Assembly: GCA_002104945.1 (NCBI GenBank)
Contig: MCFH01000015.1
Span: 786,501 to 850,500 of the forward strand
From: Piromyces finnis
Lineage: Eukaryota; Neocallimastigomycota; Neocallimastigomycetes; Neocallimastigales; Neocallimastigaceae
DNA length: 64,000 nucleotides
Direction: 5' to 3'
Shown here one piece after another: positions 1 to 10,639 of this stretch. A model generated the notes under the pieces. The model saw only the letters and a program-made list of their open reading frames with translations. It searched no databases and was not told where the DNA came from. The number at the start of each line of letters is the position of its first letter. The first letter of the stretch is position 1. The translations under genes were made by a program, and so were the position numbers.

Positions 1-9
1 TTCAGAAAT

Positions 10-1022
10 CTAGGTGGATTTGTCAAATCCTTTCCACGATAACTTATAAAATGTTTCACCATTAACAGATTTCATCTTCTCAATTTTCTCTGGGATTTTT
101 TCAATCAAATCTGTGTTAAGGTGAATGTTCCTCTTCCTACGATTAGATCTGTCGTTAAACTCGTTTTCAAAGTATGGTTCTAACAATGAGACATGAAAGA
201 CTGGATGACATCTCATTGTCTTTGGAAGTTTCAATTTGAAAGCGAGGGAACTAACTTTTTCAATTATCTCAAATGGCCCAAGCATTTGAGGTGCTAATTT
301 TTTCTTTAAGTTAGTTCCAGGAGAATCTTTCAATAACCATACTGTCTTTCCCACTTCGAACTCCGGGGACTCATTCTTTTCATATCTGCATATTTCTTAT
401 ATGTTTCTTTTGCTTTTTCTAAGTTTTCTTTTAATAATTTAAAGTTTTCATTCATATCAATTACTCTTTGTTCAGCTCTACTAGGTCTATCATTAGCTGG
501 AATTTCTAAGCTGAACTTTGGATGAAAACCATAATTAGCAAAGAATGGGGATTAATTTATAGATTGCTGTAAAGTATTATTATATGCAAATTCAGCAAAT
601 GGGATAAGATCAACCCAGTTATTCTGCTTTTTATTTATAAAACAACGGAAATATTGTCCTAATATGCCGTTCACCCTCTCCGTTTGACCATCTGTCTGCG
701 GATGGTTGGCAGTTGATTATGAATGATTGATATTAAGAAGGTCACAAAGTCTTGACCAAAAATCAGAAGTAAATTGTGAGCCTCTATCAGAAATGATGGA
801 ATCAGGAAGACCATGCAAACGGAAGACATTAGCAATAAAAGCATCAGTAGCAATCGAAGCAGTAGGAAGACAACGTAAAGGAATGGCGTGAGCAAATTTT
901 GTAAATCTATCGACAACAACCATAAGTGTAGTCATATCTCTGAACTTTGGAAAATCAACAATGAAGTCGATAGAGATATCAGACCAAGGCCTACTAGGAG
1001 TGTCCAGGGGATAACAATCCAT
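10..1022 (-). pseudogene. G2 integrase core, C-terminal domain and chromodomain (broken)
   Basis: Would catalyse insertion of retroelement cDNA. Reading from 1022 down: an integrase core with SIDFIVDFPK (first catalytic Asp) and IISDRGSQF (second Asp). After a stop near 717 comes the [17 protein letters not shown] region holding the catalytic Glu. Then the sequence aligns with LGPFEIIEKVS and RCHPVFHVSLLEPY, typical of the gypsy integrase C-terminus. At the end is a chromodomain-like stretch (ETFYKLSWKGF). Breaks: a stop near 717, a stop near 549 where the sister copy at 62340-64000 reads NQSPF, and a frame change before 354. The chromodomain is known to direct related elements to methylated histone H3 chromatin; that role here is inferred. 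Confidence 0.88.
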
Positions 1023-1548
1023 AAGGCTTATGTCTGGGGACTTTGGATTTGCAACAAGTCACGCAAAATTTAATAAAGGATTTGACATCTGAATGGAATC
1101 TTGGCCACCAAAAGTTTCTTGAAATAAGTTCGACAGTTTTCTTAATGCTAAAATGGCAAGCAGCAACAGAATCATGATGAAGTTCCAAAACTCTTGTCCT
1201 AAGAGATTTTGGAACATAAATAAGATTATTAAATAACAGAAATCCTTCATCATCAATAATAACTTTATCGATATTTTTAATAGGTACATTATCTGTAGAA
1301 CCATTCATTTTAAATTGGACAATGGAATTATATAAATCGTCATTTTTGAGTTCTAATAAAATGGAATCGATTAACGGTTTGTTATCGCTATGATGAAGCG
1401 AAATAGTAAGACAAGAAACATCAGAGATAATATCACTTCTACGAGACAGAATGTCAGGCTTACTAGATTTCTTTCCAGCTCTATAGATGAGTTTAAAGTC
1501 AAATCTGGACAAGAACAAATTCCATCTAATTTGTCTCTGAGATAACAT
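994..1548 (-). pseudogene. G2 RNase H C-terminus and integrase zinc-binding domain
   Basis: The first residues (RQIRWNLFLSRFDFKLIYRAG) are the end of gypsy RNase H, followed by the PDILSRRS motif that normally closes it. A spacer leads to the HHCC integrase N-terminal domain: LHHDSVAACHF gives the two His, FCVTCCKSK the two Cys. The frame ends at HKPYGLLSP, which in the 62340-64000 copy continues directly into the integrase core. Here a frameshift near 1005-1020 separates them. Another frameshift divides it from the RT frame above 1670. Confidence 0.87.
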
Positions 1549-1669
1549 TTCAGGTTTTCTAGAAAATGTTAAGTTCTTTTGATCGGTATAAATTATGAAC
1601 TGATGACGTGCACCCTCTAAATAATGACGTCATTCTTCAAGAGCAATTATAATAGCTAAAAGTTCCTTG

Positions 1670-2410
1670 TCATATATAGGATAGTTTCTTTGACAACTCG
1701 TCAAACTCTTGAGAGAGGATAGCACCGACAGCATAATTACTAGCATCAGTTTCTACAATAAATTGTTTATTACTATCCGCATGTTTCAGAATAGGAGCTG
1801 ACGTGAATAAAGTTTTTAATAGAATAAAAGCGTCCTGATCTTCTTTCACCCAATTAAAAGCAACATTCTTTCTAGTGAGTTTGTGAAGAGGGTTTGCAAT
1901 TTTAGCAAAGTCTTTAATAAAAATTCTGTAATAGTTACATAAGCCAATAAAAGACTGAACCTCTTTAACATTCTTGGGAACCGGCCAATCGAGAATTGCT
2001 TTAACTTTATTCTCATCCATTTGCAACCCATCTTTTGAAATGACATATCCAAGAAAAGTAGTTTTCTCAACATCAAACTCACATTTTTCTAATTTAACAT
2101 AAAGATTATTTTCAAGTAGTTTCTTAAGTACCTTTTTAACATGCTCATGATGTTCTTCGATATTATTAGAATAAATAAGAATATCATCAATATATGAGAT
2201 AACAAAATCGTCTAAATAATCACTAAGAACATCGTTAATGAAGTGTTGAAAAGTTGCAGGTGCATTTTTCAATCCAAAAGACGTAACCAGATATTCAAAA
2301 TGACAATATCTCGTACGAAAAGCCGTTTTGTATTCATCACCTTCTTTAATACAAACAAGATTATAGGCGGATTTAAGGTCTAATTTAGTAAAAATCTTAG
2401 CATTTTTCAC
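1670..2410 (-). pseudogene. G2 reverse transcriptase palm and RNase H start
   Basis: RNA- and DNA-dependent DNA polymerase of the element. Visible motifs: FTKLDLKSAYN (motif A, catalytic Asp), SFGLKNAPATFQ (motif B), ISYIDDILIYSN (motif C, YIDD intact), FLGYVISKDG (motif E), VQSFIGLCNYYR (connection), then FIVETDASNYAVGAILSQ, the start of RNase H. It is in the same frame as the protease/RT segment above it (2438-3496), separated only by one stop codon. The frame breaks again below 1670, inside RNase H. Confidence 0.9.
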
Positions 2411-2437
2411 TCTATCCAGAAGGTCACTAATTAAAGG

Positions 2438-3496
2438 TTAAGGATATGAATTACGAATTGTAATATCATTCAACCTTCTATAATCAATATAAAGTCTTAA
2501 GGAACCGTCCTTCTTTTTAACAAACAAAATTGGGGCACCAGCAGGAGACGATGATTTCATAATAAAACCTTTATTTAAATTATCATCTATATATTTTTTA
2601 AGTTCCTCTCTTTCAACTTCAGTTAATGGATACAATGGTCCATAAAATAAAGTTGAATCATCCTTAAGTTTGATTTCACAATCATAAGGTCTATGAGGAG
2701 GTAACACTTCACAATTTTTTTCATTAAACACTTCACTAAATTCTAAATATTGGGTTGGTACGGCGACTAATTTATCTTTATTAATATCTTTTTCATTATT
2801 ATTATTACATGTTTCATTAATTTTCGTTATAATACATTTAACATTTTTGTTAAAATTAATATATTCATCATCGCTATCATCTTCATCATTAATGGTTCTA
2901 ACAAGTCGGCCTTTAATATATTCTTTTTCTTCATGGTTTGGGACGGAGGAATCTACTTTTGGCTTTTTGGTTAAGCTTCGGTCGAGAACATCATGATCTA
3001 ACTGATCATTCTTGGACTTCTTTCTTGGTTTTCTCTTTCTTTTGCCTTTATTACAGTGTCTAGCACAATAACCAGAATTAAAAGCGGTTTTCTTAGAGTC
3101 ATAGAAAGCATTTGGATTATGCTTCTTTATCCACGGCAAACCAAAAATAACATCAACACCAGGGACTTGTAATCCATAAAGTTGAATTACTTCGAAGGGA
3201 TTTTTGCAACGAAGCATGCACTTCTCAGTCCTTTCCCAAACATTTACAACTCCATCACTAACACTAGATACACGGAATGGTTCCACTTTTTCCAATTTGA
3301 TTCCAAGATCTTCCGCAAGACTTGGATTAATGAAATTCAATTCAGATCCAGAGTCAATTAAAACCTTAATTTTAACTTCTGGGACTTCATTGGTACTCAC
3401 ATGAAAATCAACAAGGTTTAAATCACTTTTTACACCTTTGACTCCAACTTTTGGATTAACAATTTTTGGAGTCCTTTCCTTAACTATTCTTAACAC
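2438..3496 (-). pseudogene. G2 retropepsin-like protease and RT N-terminus
   Basis: The N-terminal half has an aspartic protease core ([14 protein letters not shown], with the DSG active site) and [11 protein letters not shown] further on. Next comes a basic and acidic linker ([14 protein letters not shown]), then the RT N-terminus ([39 protein letters not shown]). The frame stops at TAA 2438-2440, in the SYPLPLI motif of RT, where relatives have Leu. The downstream RT is in the same frame, so a single nonsense change broke the polyprotein. Upstream at 3496-3562 is the zinc knuckle. Confidence 0.87.
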
Positions 3497-3518
3497 TTTT
3501 CTGGGCTTTACTCTATTA

Positions 3519-3562
3519 GGACAATTAAATTTTAAATGTCCTGGCTGTTTACAAAGAAAACA
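3519..3562 (-). pseudogene. G2 Gag CCHC zinc knuckle fragment at element junction
   Basis: Minus-strand translation gives [14 protein letters not shown], a CX2CX4HX4C nucleic-acid-binding knuckle of Gag. Nothing of the capsid domain lies upstream: the next bases belong to the RNase H region of a different gypsy element, so 3563-3570 is a breakpoint. The fused frame continues without a stop through the junction in a different phase. Confidence 0.8.
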
Positions 3563-4233
3563 TAAACGTAATACACAGGAGGGTGTAGTTCATTGTAATC
3601 GCCTAGTTGTAATAATACACCACCCACTGCGTAATTACTTGCATCACACTCCACTATAAACTGATGATTATGGTCAGGACATGCTAATACTGGTGGAGAT
3701 AACAGCATTTCTTTTAACTTCTCGAACGCCTGAATGCGTTCTTCATTCCACAGGAACTGTATTTTCTTTGACGTCATGGCATATAACGGCCTTGCTATTT
3801 TAGAGAAGTCCTTAATAAACTTTCTATGATAGTCGCAGAACCCAAGGAAAGACTGTAACTCTTTGATGTTAGTTGGTTGTGGCCAACTAGCTACAGCTTT
3901 TAGTTTCTTTGGGTCAGTTTTAATCCCATATTTCCCTACGACGTGACCCAGGAATGCAAGTTCGTCCCTATGGAACTCGCACTTTGCTAATTTAGCTACT
4001 AGACGATTGTCTATTAACTTCTGTAGGACTCTTTTTACATGCCCTACATGCTTCTCAAGTGACTTGGAATAGATGGTGATATTATCCAAGTACACCTGAC
4101 AACACTCATTTATTTCTTCTGCCAGCACCGTATTGATGAAACCTTGGAACGTGGCAGGTGCATTAGTCAAACCAAATGGCATTACCAAATACTCGTAATG
4201 ACAGAACTTGGTTGAGAATGCGGTTTTGTATTC
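3532..4233 (-). pseudogene. G3 RT palm (catalytic Asp changed) and RNase H start
   Basis: Contains the DEYKTAFSTKFCHYEYLVMP motif (bases 4190-4233), PFGLTNAPATFQ (motif B), QVYLDNITIYSKS (motif C), FLGHVVGKYG and LQSFLGFCDYHRKF, then RNase H FIVECDASNYAVGGVLLQ. The motif C tetrad reads YLDN, not YxDD: bases 4081-4083 encode Asn in place of the second catalytic Asp, so the polymerase would be dead. The frame runs out in the junction with family G2 at about 3563. Confidence 0.87.
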
Positions 4234-4238
4234 GTCAT

Positions 4239-4965
4239 TGTAAAGATATAATATATCTTTAGATTATTTAATAATTAATTATTAATTATTAAGTAATAAA
4301 TTAGTATTTAGTAAAATTAATTATAAAATTTTTGAATAAATTTTATGGAATAATTTAATAATAAATTATTTTATAATAATTCCATTAAATTTAAATTAAG
4401 ATAAATATTTAAATTTAAGGAATAAAAGAATTTTAATTAAATTTAAATATTTCAAATATTTTAAATAATTAAAATATTTTTTAAATACTTTTTTATTTAA
4501 ATTTAGAATAGTTTAATAATTTTAACTTATTTTTAAAAATAGATTTGTTTATATTTCAATAGGAAATATATTAAGAATAGTATTGACAATATTAAATTAA
4601 TTTATAGATAATACACAGGCTTTATTCAATTTTGAGTTTACTCAAATTGAGTTAAAAGTATAATGAATTAGTTTTAGTTTAGTTTTGTTTACTTTATATT
4701 AAATATATGTTTATTTAAATAGAATAATATATTAGAATAATTATGAAAAAATATAAATACATGTAATTTTTGTTTGTTAAATCAATGTAATTGTTATTTT
4801 CAGTTTTTTAATTATTAACTATTATATAGTTAATAATATTTTTAAGAGTTTTAAATAAAATGTTTTTTAAAACAAAAATTTAATGTTTTATTTTTTTTAT
4901 TTTTGTGTTAATAAAAATTGTTTTGTTTTAAGTATAAAATCTATTTTAAATTTTATATTATTACA
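4239..4965 (+). mobile_element. Solo LTR, family A2
   Basis: Begins TGTAAAGATATA and ends ATTATTACA, so it has the TG...CA ends of an LTR. It interrupts the GDEYKTAF motif of the G3 RT. Flanking 5-mers GTCAT (4234-4238) and GTCAC (4966-4970) differ by one base and are read as a target-site duplication. Same subfamily as 13355-13693, 28150-28896 and 42368-43154. Orientation is arbitrary: + here means TGTAAAGATAT at the left, which is the 5' end of the LTR in the element at 61582-64000. Confidence 0.85.
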
Positions 4966-5469
4966 GTCACCTTCACGAATACGCACGAGGTTATAGGCAG
5001 ACTTTAAATTCAGCTTAGAGAAGATAGTCGCACCTTTCATAGCCTCGAATACTTGACTGATAAGTGGTAAGGGAAAGGAGTTACGTACTGTTACCTTGTT
5101 GAGACATCTGTAGTCAGTACACAGACGCCTTTCACCACTTTTCTTGGGCACGAACAACACAGGATATCCTGCAGGGCTCTCTGACTTCCTTATAAAGCCC
5201 TTTGCCAAATTTTCCTCTATATATTCCTTCAGCGCTTTTTCTTCTTCTGGATTGAAGGGATATATAGGCTCTTTATGAAGACTAGCATCCGGTTCCAGGT
5301 CAATCTTACAGTCGTAAAGACGATGTTCTGGCAACTGGTTTGCTATCTCTTCATTGAATGCTTCCCTGAAATCGTGGTAATATTTCTCCACAATTTCTTC
5401 TGGCGTAGGTTGATTTTTGTTTAAGTTTTCTTCTCGTACCAACCCAATGTAAATGTGGTTTTTCTCTAA
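4966..5469 (-). pseudogene. G3 RT N-terminal part
   Basis: Reads LPEHRLYDCKIDLEPDASL, ESPAGYPVLFVPKKSGERRL, DYRCLNKVTVRNSFPLPL and then FSKLNLKSAYN. The last is RT motif A, where the catalytic Asp (normally LDLKSAYN) is Asn, encoded at 5008-5010. It resumes on the other side of the solo LTR at 4239. N-terminal of it is a linker that continues through the next LTR. With the YLDN change, both metal-binding positions visible in this RT are lost. Confidence 0.87.
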
Positions 5470-5474
5470 GTTTG

Positions 5475-6196
5475 TGTAAAGATATAAAATGTATCTTTAA
5501 ATTATTTAATAATTAATTAATAATTATTAAATAATAATTTTGATATTTTAATGAAAATTTATTTGTAAAATTTATTGTATAAATTTTATGGAATAATTAA
5601 ATAAAAATTAATTTTAAAATATCAAAGTTAGAAATGAAAATTGGATAAATATTTAAATTAATGGTTAATTAAATTTAAATACTTTAAATATTCAAATTAA
5701 ATCTTAAAAAGTTTTTATTTAATTAAAATTAGTTTAATAACTTTAGCGTAGTTTTAAATTAGCAATTTTTAATAGCAAATATATAATAAATAGTATTATT
5801 AATATTTAATTAATATATAGGTAATACATGGACTGTATTCAATTTGCAGTTTACTCAAAATGAATCAAAAGTGTATTTAATTAGTTTTAGTTTAGTTTTA
5901 TTATTTTATTATTTAATTAAATTAGTATTAAATTAGTTTTGTTTATTTTATATTGAATATATGTATAATTAAATAGAATAATATATTAAAATATAATTTT
6001 CCAAAAAATATAAATACATGTAAAATTTCTTGATTAAAACAATGTAATTGTTATTGACTATAATTTAGTTAATAACTAAATAAATTAATAAAAAGAGAAT
6101 TTTAAATATATTTTGTTTTCGTTTTTTTTATTTTATTTTGGTGCCGTTTTATTGTGAAATTTTATAATCTGTTTTAAAATTTATAAAAATTTTACA
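5475..6196 (+). mobile_element. Solo LTR, family A1
   Basis: Starts TGTAAAGATATAAAATGTAT and ends AAATTTTACA. Exact 5-bp target-site duplication GTTTG at 5470-5474 and 6197-6201. It lies in the protease-RT linker of G3. Closely similar to 12623-13347, 13694-14380 and the true 3' LTR at 61582-62308, so it derives from the G2 chromodomain family. Confidence 0.92.
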
Positions 6197-6201
6197 GTTT
6201 G

Positions 6202-6903
6202 ACTCTTGTACCAACCCTCCTGAAACTTCAATTTTCTCTAAGCTAGTACTTAATGCCAACCCTCCAGAGTTTCCAGTTTTAGGTTCTCTTGAAGCTTTGT
6301 GGCTACCGTTCCCACAATTTCAGCTTCGATATTTTCTGTAATTACAGTTACCAGAGGCCTTCTTGCCTTTGCATTAGTAACCGTAGTTATAGGGCTTAAT
6401 TGAGCGCAGTAGTAGATGTCACCACCGTTTATACCATGACCGTTGGTGTGCCCCTTTTCTTCGCTATTATCTACTACAAAATACCTTACTTGTGCATCTT
6501 TATCATAATCTCTGTAGATAGAGTACTCATCCATGAAGTCCAAACCTACGATAATCATTTCCGGCATGTTATCGGATAAGTGACAACTTGTGTTGAAGCA
6601 GTATGGTTTAGCTTCCTGCTCTCCAGTAGGAGTTAACCACAACTTCAACTGCAAGTCATCTGAGAACTTTAATTCAATATCCCCATTAACAGTTCTGAAT
6701 ATATTAAAACTATAAAAGAATTTATACCATTCTTTATCACTATATACAAAGTATCCCAAATTTAAAATTATAAATATATTGAATATGGGATGATTTGATA
6801 ATGACGTTTTACAGTAATATTTTTTAATGGTCATTAATCGAGTAATATTTACAATACGCAAACCAAATTCATCAATACAGCTGTAAATGATGTCTGATGT
6901 CAT
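6202..6903 (-). pseudogene. G3 protease-region remnant with unidentified N-terminal stretch
   Basis: Residues from DIELKFSDDLQLKLWLTP through PEMIIVGLDFMDEYSIY resemble the middle and C-terminal part of a gypsy aspartic protease (I-x-G-x-D-F-M). The N-terminal DSG active site is not seen. The reading frame ends in TLEGWH at 6250, but a one-base shift before that continues as a linker across the LTR site. Above about 6700 the composition changes (MTSDIIYSCIDEFGLRIVN...), and I cannot assign that part; it may belong to another sequence joined there. Confidence 0.6.
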
Positions 6904-7110
6904 TTTTGAATTTTTTATTTTTCAAAGTATTATTTCCTTCAATTTTCATATTATTTAATCGATTATTAAGAATTCCAATTTCTACATTTGTTATTCTATC
7001 CTTTTCATCATTTTCATCACTATCAACTTTTATATTGTAGGTTTCTAGATATTTAGCAATCAATGAATAAAACTTTGACTTTTTAGTTTCGTCATGCTTT
7101 AAGAGGATAA
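6872..7110 (-). pseudogene. Unidentified reading frame
   Basis: Open reading from about 7110 to a stop at 6872, with the first ATG at 7063. Translation includes HDETKKSKFYSLIAKYLETY and a charged stretch SDENDEKDRITNVEIG. The amino-acid variety is greater than expected of random A+T-rich DNA, so it may be a decayed piece of a real gene. It overlaps the N-terminal stretch of the neighbouring frame. I recognise no domain. It could equally be gag-derived. Confidence 0.3.
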
Positions 7111-7879
7111 TAAAAAGTACACAATTGGATGGTATATATTAATACCACTTGTATCAATATCCTATGTATTTAATGCTACCATTTAATAGACAAATAAGAT
7201 TACTATCAAAGAAAACTTTGTAAACATAAAATATATAATTTTTTCATTTTAAAAAAAATAAAATATTATATTATCTATATTATATATATATTTAAATTAA
7301 TAAATAATGTAAATATTTTATTATTTTATTTAAATTTAGTAGATTATGATACATTTTTAAAAATTTAATAAATTATTTAAATATATAAAATATATTAAAA
7401 TATTTAAAATAAAAAATTATAATGCAGTTATATATATATATATATTTATGTATTTTTAATATATTAAATTCATATTATTAATAAATTATTAGTATCCTGA
7501 TATCTAATTTATAATTTATATCTTATTAGTGTATTATTTATCCATTAATAATAACATTAAAAATATGAATAAATGATATCATAATTGAATTATCTACATT
7601 TAAATATATATAATTATTAATAAATAATTTATTAACGATATTGATTAATAATATTAATATAATAATAAAAATAAATAAAAAGAGTAAATGTTATTAAATA
7701 AATCCATATTTGATTTTAATTTCATGGGAAAATTTGTCTTTACTAACTTCAACATCATTAAGTAATATTTCGATGATTTCTCTTTTTGAATATTTTTTTT
7801 ATTCAGCATAAGTAATAATACATTCTTTATCATCCATAGTTAATGGGAATACAAAGTGATGATAATGTTCTTGTAATTT
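7111..7879. other. A+T-rich stretch without recognisable genes
   Basis: Almost entirely A and T, with a short (TA)n run near 7430-7450. At 7735-7870 the minus strand carries a short open stretch that looks like a chance frame. I see no LTR ends or coding motif. Confidence 0.6.
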
Positions 7880-8990
7880 TTGAAGTTTAATATCTTTTTT
7901 TATTTCTTTGTAAGAGATAATAGTGAAAATTCTAATAATAATTCTTCTAATATTACTAATAAAATTTCTAATTCTAATTCTAATAAAATTTCTAATAATA
8001 ATTTTTCTTCCAATAATTCTAATATTAATTCTAATAAGTCTAAAACTATTAATAATTCTAATGATAATGATAATTCTAACACTATTTCTAATAATCTTAG
8101 TACCAATAATTCCATTAATACTAATTCTAATATTCATAGTAATTCTAATACTAATAATTCAAAATTTGTCCAAAATAATAAAGTTAGATTTAAGGATCCA
8201 CCTGTATTACTTGATCATAACAATAAATCTTATGTTCACATGCATGACTTCTCCTAAAACTAGGAAAGATCGTCATACTATTTTCGTAAAGAAAAATAAT
8301 ATTGAACCATATAATATCGAAAAAGACTTAGCTAATACCAAGTGTAACATTTCTTTTGCCCAAATTCTGGATATTTGTCTTAAACTTAGAAGTGAACTAA
8401 CTAAGAACCTTAAACTAGAAAAATTAAAATTTGTTAATTCTATGTATTTTAATGATGATTTTAATTTCTATAATAATAATATGACAGTCTATAATACCAA
8501 ATTTAAAAATGACGACTTAGGTATAGTTATAGCCTCAGTCGATAATATTAAAAATAAATTTCTTATTGATTTAGGAAGTAATCTTAATTTGGTTACTACT
8601 AAATATTTCAATAAACTTTCTGGGCAATACGAAACTGTAGGCGTTTATCGTGGTAAAATTGGTGAAGCATTAGGTGATGATACTATTTTTAATGCTATTA
8701 TAGTCCGCTTACCAATTGTTATTAATTCTTATTCCTTTATGGCTAATTTCTGCGTTATAGAACATGATGCAGCTTATTTTGATATCCTAGTTAGTCTTAA
8801 AACAATTGCCGATAATTATCTTTTTATTAACCCGGTATCTAAAGCAGTTTGTAAGTGTACATCCCCTGATTCCTTTGAAGTTTTAGTACCTATTGTCGAG
8901 GATCAAAATGCTAAAATTGTCACTTGTTTCATTAAATTCATAAGTCCAAATAAAAACATTATTTATTCCTCAAATTTTCTGAAAAATTAG
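7880..8990 (+). pseudogene. G1 Asn/Ser-rich linker and aspartic protease
   Basis: In one frame (7880-8257) lies a low-complexity tract of Asn and Ser repeats ending KVRFKDPPVLLDHNNKS. A frameshift near 8250 moves coding to the next frame. There SPKTRKDRHTIFVKKNN leads to KDLANTKCNISFAQILDICL and the retropepsin-like core FLIDLGSNLNLVTTKYF. The protease active site DSG reads DLG here but DSG in the related fragment at 45833-46207, so this copy has lost the key Ser. Remaining protease: YFDILVSLKTIADNY. Ends in a stop at 8988-8990. Confidence 0.82.
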
Positions 8991-9089
8991 ATGATTTTTC
9001 TAATGATTTTTCCAATCTTAAAGTTACGCAAGACGAAAATTTGTCCCCAAGTGATTATATTCATTCTGAAAATTTTATTTCTGAATAAG

Positions 9090-10281
9090 ATCCACAATAT
9101 AGAGATATTATAATTAATTCTTTAAAGGATAATATTGATGTTATTGGTACTTCGTCAGAACAATTATCACCGTCAGATCTTAATCCTCATCGTATTGAAT
9201 TTTGTAAAGATGCTGTTCCTTTTAAAAGTAAATTCTATAGACTTAATAAGTTCAAGTCCGATATTCTCAAGGAGGAACTTACCAAGTTAATTAATAAAGG
9301 TCTTATTGTTCCTTCTAAATATTCATGGTCATCCTCTATAGTCCTAGTCATTAAAAAGAATGGTAAATGGTGACTTTGTATAGACTATAGAAAATTAAAT
9401 GCTTTAACATTTCCAGATTCCTACTCCCTTCCCAATATTGACGAAATTTTTAGTGGGATTGATGGAGCAAAAATTTTTTCTACTCTGGATCTTTTCTCAG
9501 GGGTACCACCAAATTCATATGGACGATGATAGTATTGATTTTACTAGTTTTACTACTAAGTTTGGAAATTTCGTTTTTAAGGTCATGCCCTTCGGTCTCA
9601 CAGGTGCACTTGCGACTTTTCAAAGAGAAATGAATAGAATTCTCTTTGATCTATTAGGCCATTCAGTTTATATTTTCTTAGATGATATTTTAATTTTCTC
9701 CAATAATGTGGAAGAACACCTTTCACATTTAAACCAAGTTTTGGACATCTTCTGCCAACATAAGGTTAAAATCAACATTGAGAAATGTCGCTTCTTCAAG
9801 GAGGAAGTAGAGGTGCTTGGTCAAATATTGTCCAAAGATGGTCTCAAAACCATTAAGTCTAAAGTAGAAGCTGTAAAGAATTGGTCTAAACCAAAAGACG
9901 TATCTGAACTTAGGTCATTTTTAGGTACAGTTGGATATTACAGAAAATTCATAAATAATTTTGCTAAACTTGCTGCGCCACTTTATAAATTATTGAGAAA
10001 AGATTCTCAGTTTATATGGAATAATATAGAAGAAAGTTTTGACATACTAAAAATAACTTTGGTAGAAGCCCGAATATTATCCTTTCTTAATTCAAACAAG
10101 CAATTCATTATTAGAACTGACGCCTGTAAGGATGGTATCGGAGGTATACTACTACAAATTAATGATGAAGATGATTCAGAGCATCCGATACATTTTATTA
10201 ATAGAATACTGACGAAGGCTGAAAGAAACTACAGTACAACTGATCTGGAAGGCACAGCGGTTTACTACTGTGAAAAACAAT
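9090..10281 (+). pseudogene. G1 reverse transcriptase and RNase H start (broken)
   Basis: Begins with the RT N-terminus (LSPSDLNPHRIEFCKDAVPF). KNGKW is followed by a TGA stop where relatives have Arg (KWRLC), then IDYRKLNALT. An extra G near 9500 shifts the frame inside LDLFSGYHQI; from there the frame is open: MPFGLTGALATFQ, IFLDDILIFSNN (motif C as FLDD), VEVLGQILSKDG, LRSFLGTVGYYRKF, FIIRTDACKDGIGG. The RNase H frame is cut after AVYYCEKQF at 10281 by unrelated sequence. About 90% of the recognisable RT motifs match copy 2 closely by eye. Confidence 0.88.
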
Positions 10282-10570
10282 TTAATTCCACCATTTTTTT
10301 TCAAAAATTTTATTTATGTTTAAAGTTTGACACTTTTGATAGTAATGAAATTTTCAAAAGTGGACTTTTACTATGAATAAACAGTGATATCATTTTAATT
10401 TTAATAAAAAATAAACGATAATATTAATAGAAAAGTTTGTACTGACGGTGTATATCATGAAAATGAAAACAATTTAGTTCCACCACTTTTTTCAAAAATT
10501 TTATTCATGTTTGAAGTTTGACACTTTTGATAGTAATGAAATTTTTAAAAGTGGATTTTTACTGTGAATA
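10281..10570 (+). repeat. Paired foldback repeats replacing part of RNase H
   Basis: Two imperfect direct copies of about 95 bases (10281-10379 and 10471-10570). Each starts near TTCCACCA, contains TTTGACACTTTTGATAGTAA and ends AAAAGTGGA. In the first copy CACTTTTGA and TCAAAAGTG form a 9-bp inverted repeat, and TCCAC/GTGGA pair at the ends. The block replaces the RNase H segment between CEKQF and YEPGKKN that is present at 26000-26200. It may be a small non-autonomous foldback element or rearrangement debris; no target duplication is evident. Confidence 0.6.
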
Positions 10571-10622
10571 TTATGAACCAGGTAAGAAAAATTGTCTTAC
10601 TGATGCCTTATCAAGAATTTAA
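10571..10622 (+). pseudogene. G1 RNase H tail
   Basis: Translates as YYEPGKKNCLTDALSRI and then a stop, matching YEPGKKNCLADALSRI in copy 2 (25956-27205). This confirms that 10281-10570 is an insertion/replacement in one element. Confidence 0.8.
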
Positions 10623-10639
10623 CTGCTACCATAGAAGGA

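Larger units (their letters stand above)
1..3562 (-). mobile_element. Ty3/gypsy element family G2, chromodomain type, truncated
   Basis: On the minus strand the order is zinc knuckle, protease, RT, RNase H, integrase zinc finger, integrase core, chromodomain. This is the order of Ty3/gypsy chromoviruses. The 3' end runs off the window; the 5' end stops at a Gag zinc knuckle, where it is joined directly to a different gypsy element at about 3563. The same family recurs at 62340-64000, where the frame is intact, and as fragments at 37337-38580 and 41913-42367. This copy has several frameshifts and in-frame stops and is not expected to be autonomous. Calls for the individual parts follow. Confidence 0.9.
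3563..6700 (-). mobile_element. Ty3/gypsy element family G3, fragment split by two solo LTRs
   Basis: Minus-strand protease remnant (6202-6700), RT N-terminus (4971-5469), RT palm plus RNase H start (3563-4233). Removing the LTRs at 4239-4965 and 5475-6196 restores continuous coding order, which proves they inserted later. The element lacks integrase because it is joined at 3563 to family G2. RT sequence differs clearly from G1, G2 and G4. Confidence 0.85.

Noticed and set aside
7923-8250. Leu/Ile-rich possible membrane protein at the start of the 7923 frame
   Set aside because: The Leu/Ile run is the out-of-frame reading of the Asn/Ser codon repeats; the genuine protease in that frame starts only after the frameshift near 8250.
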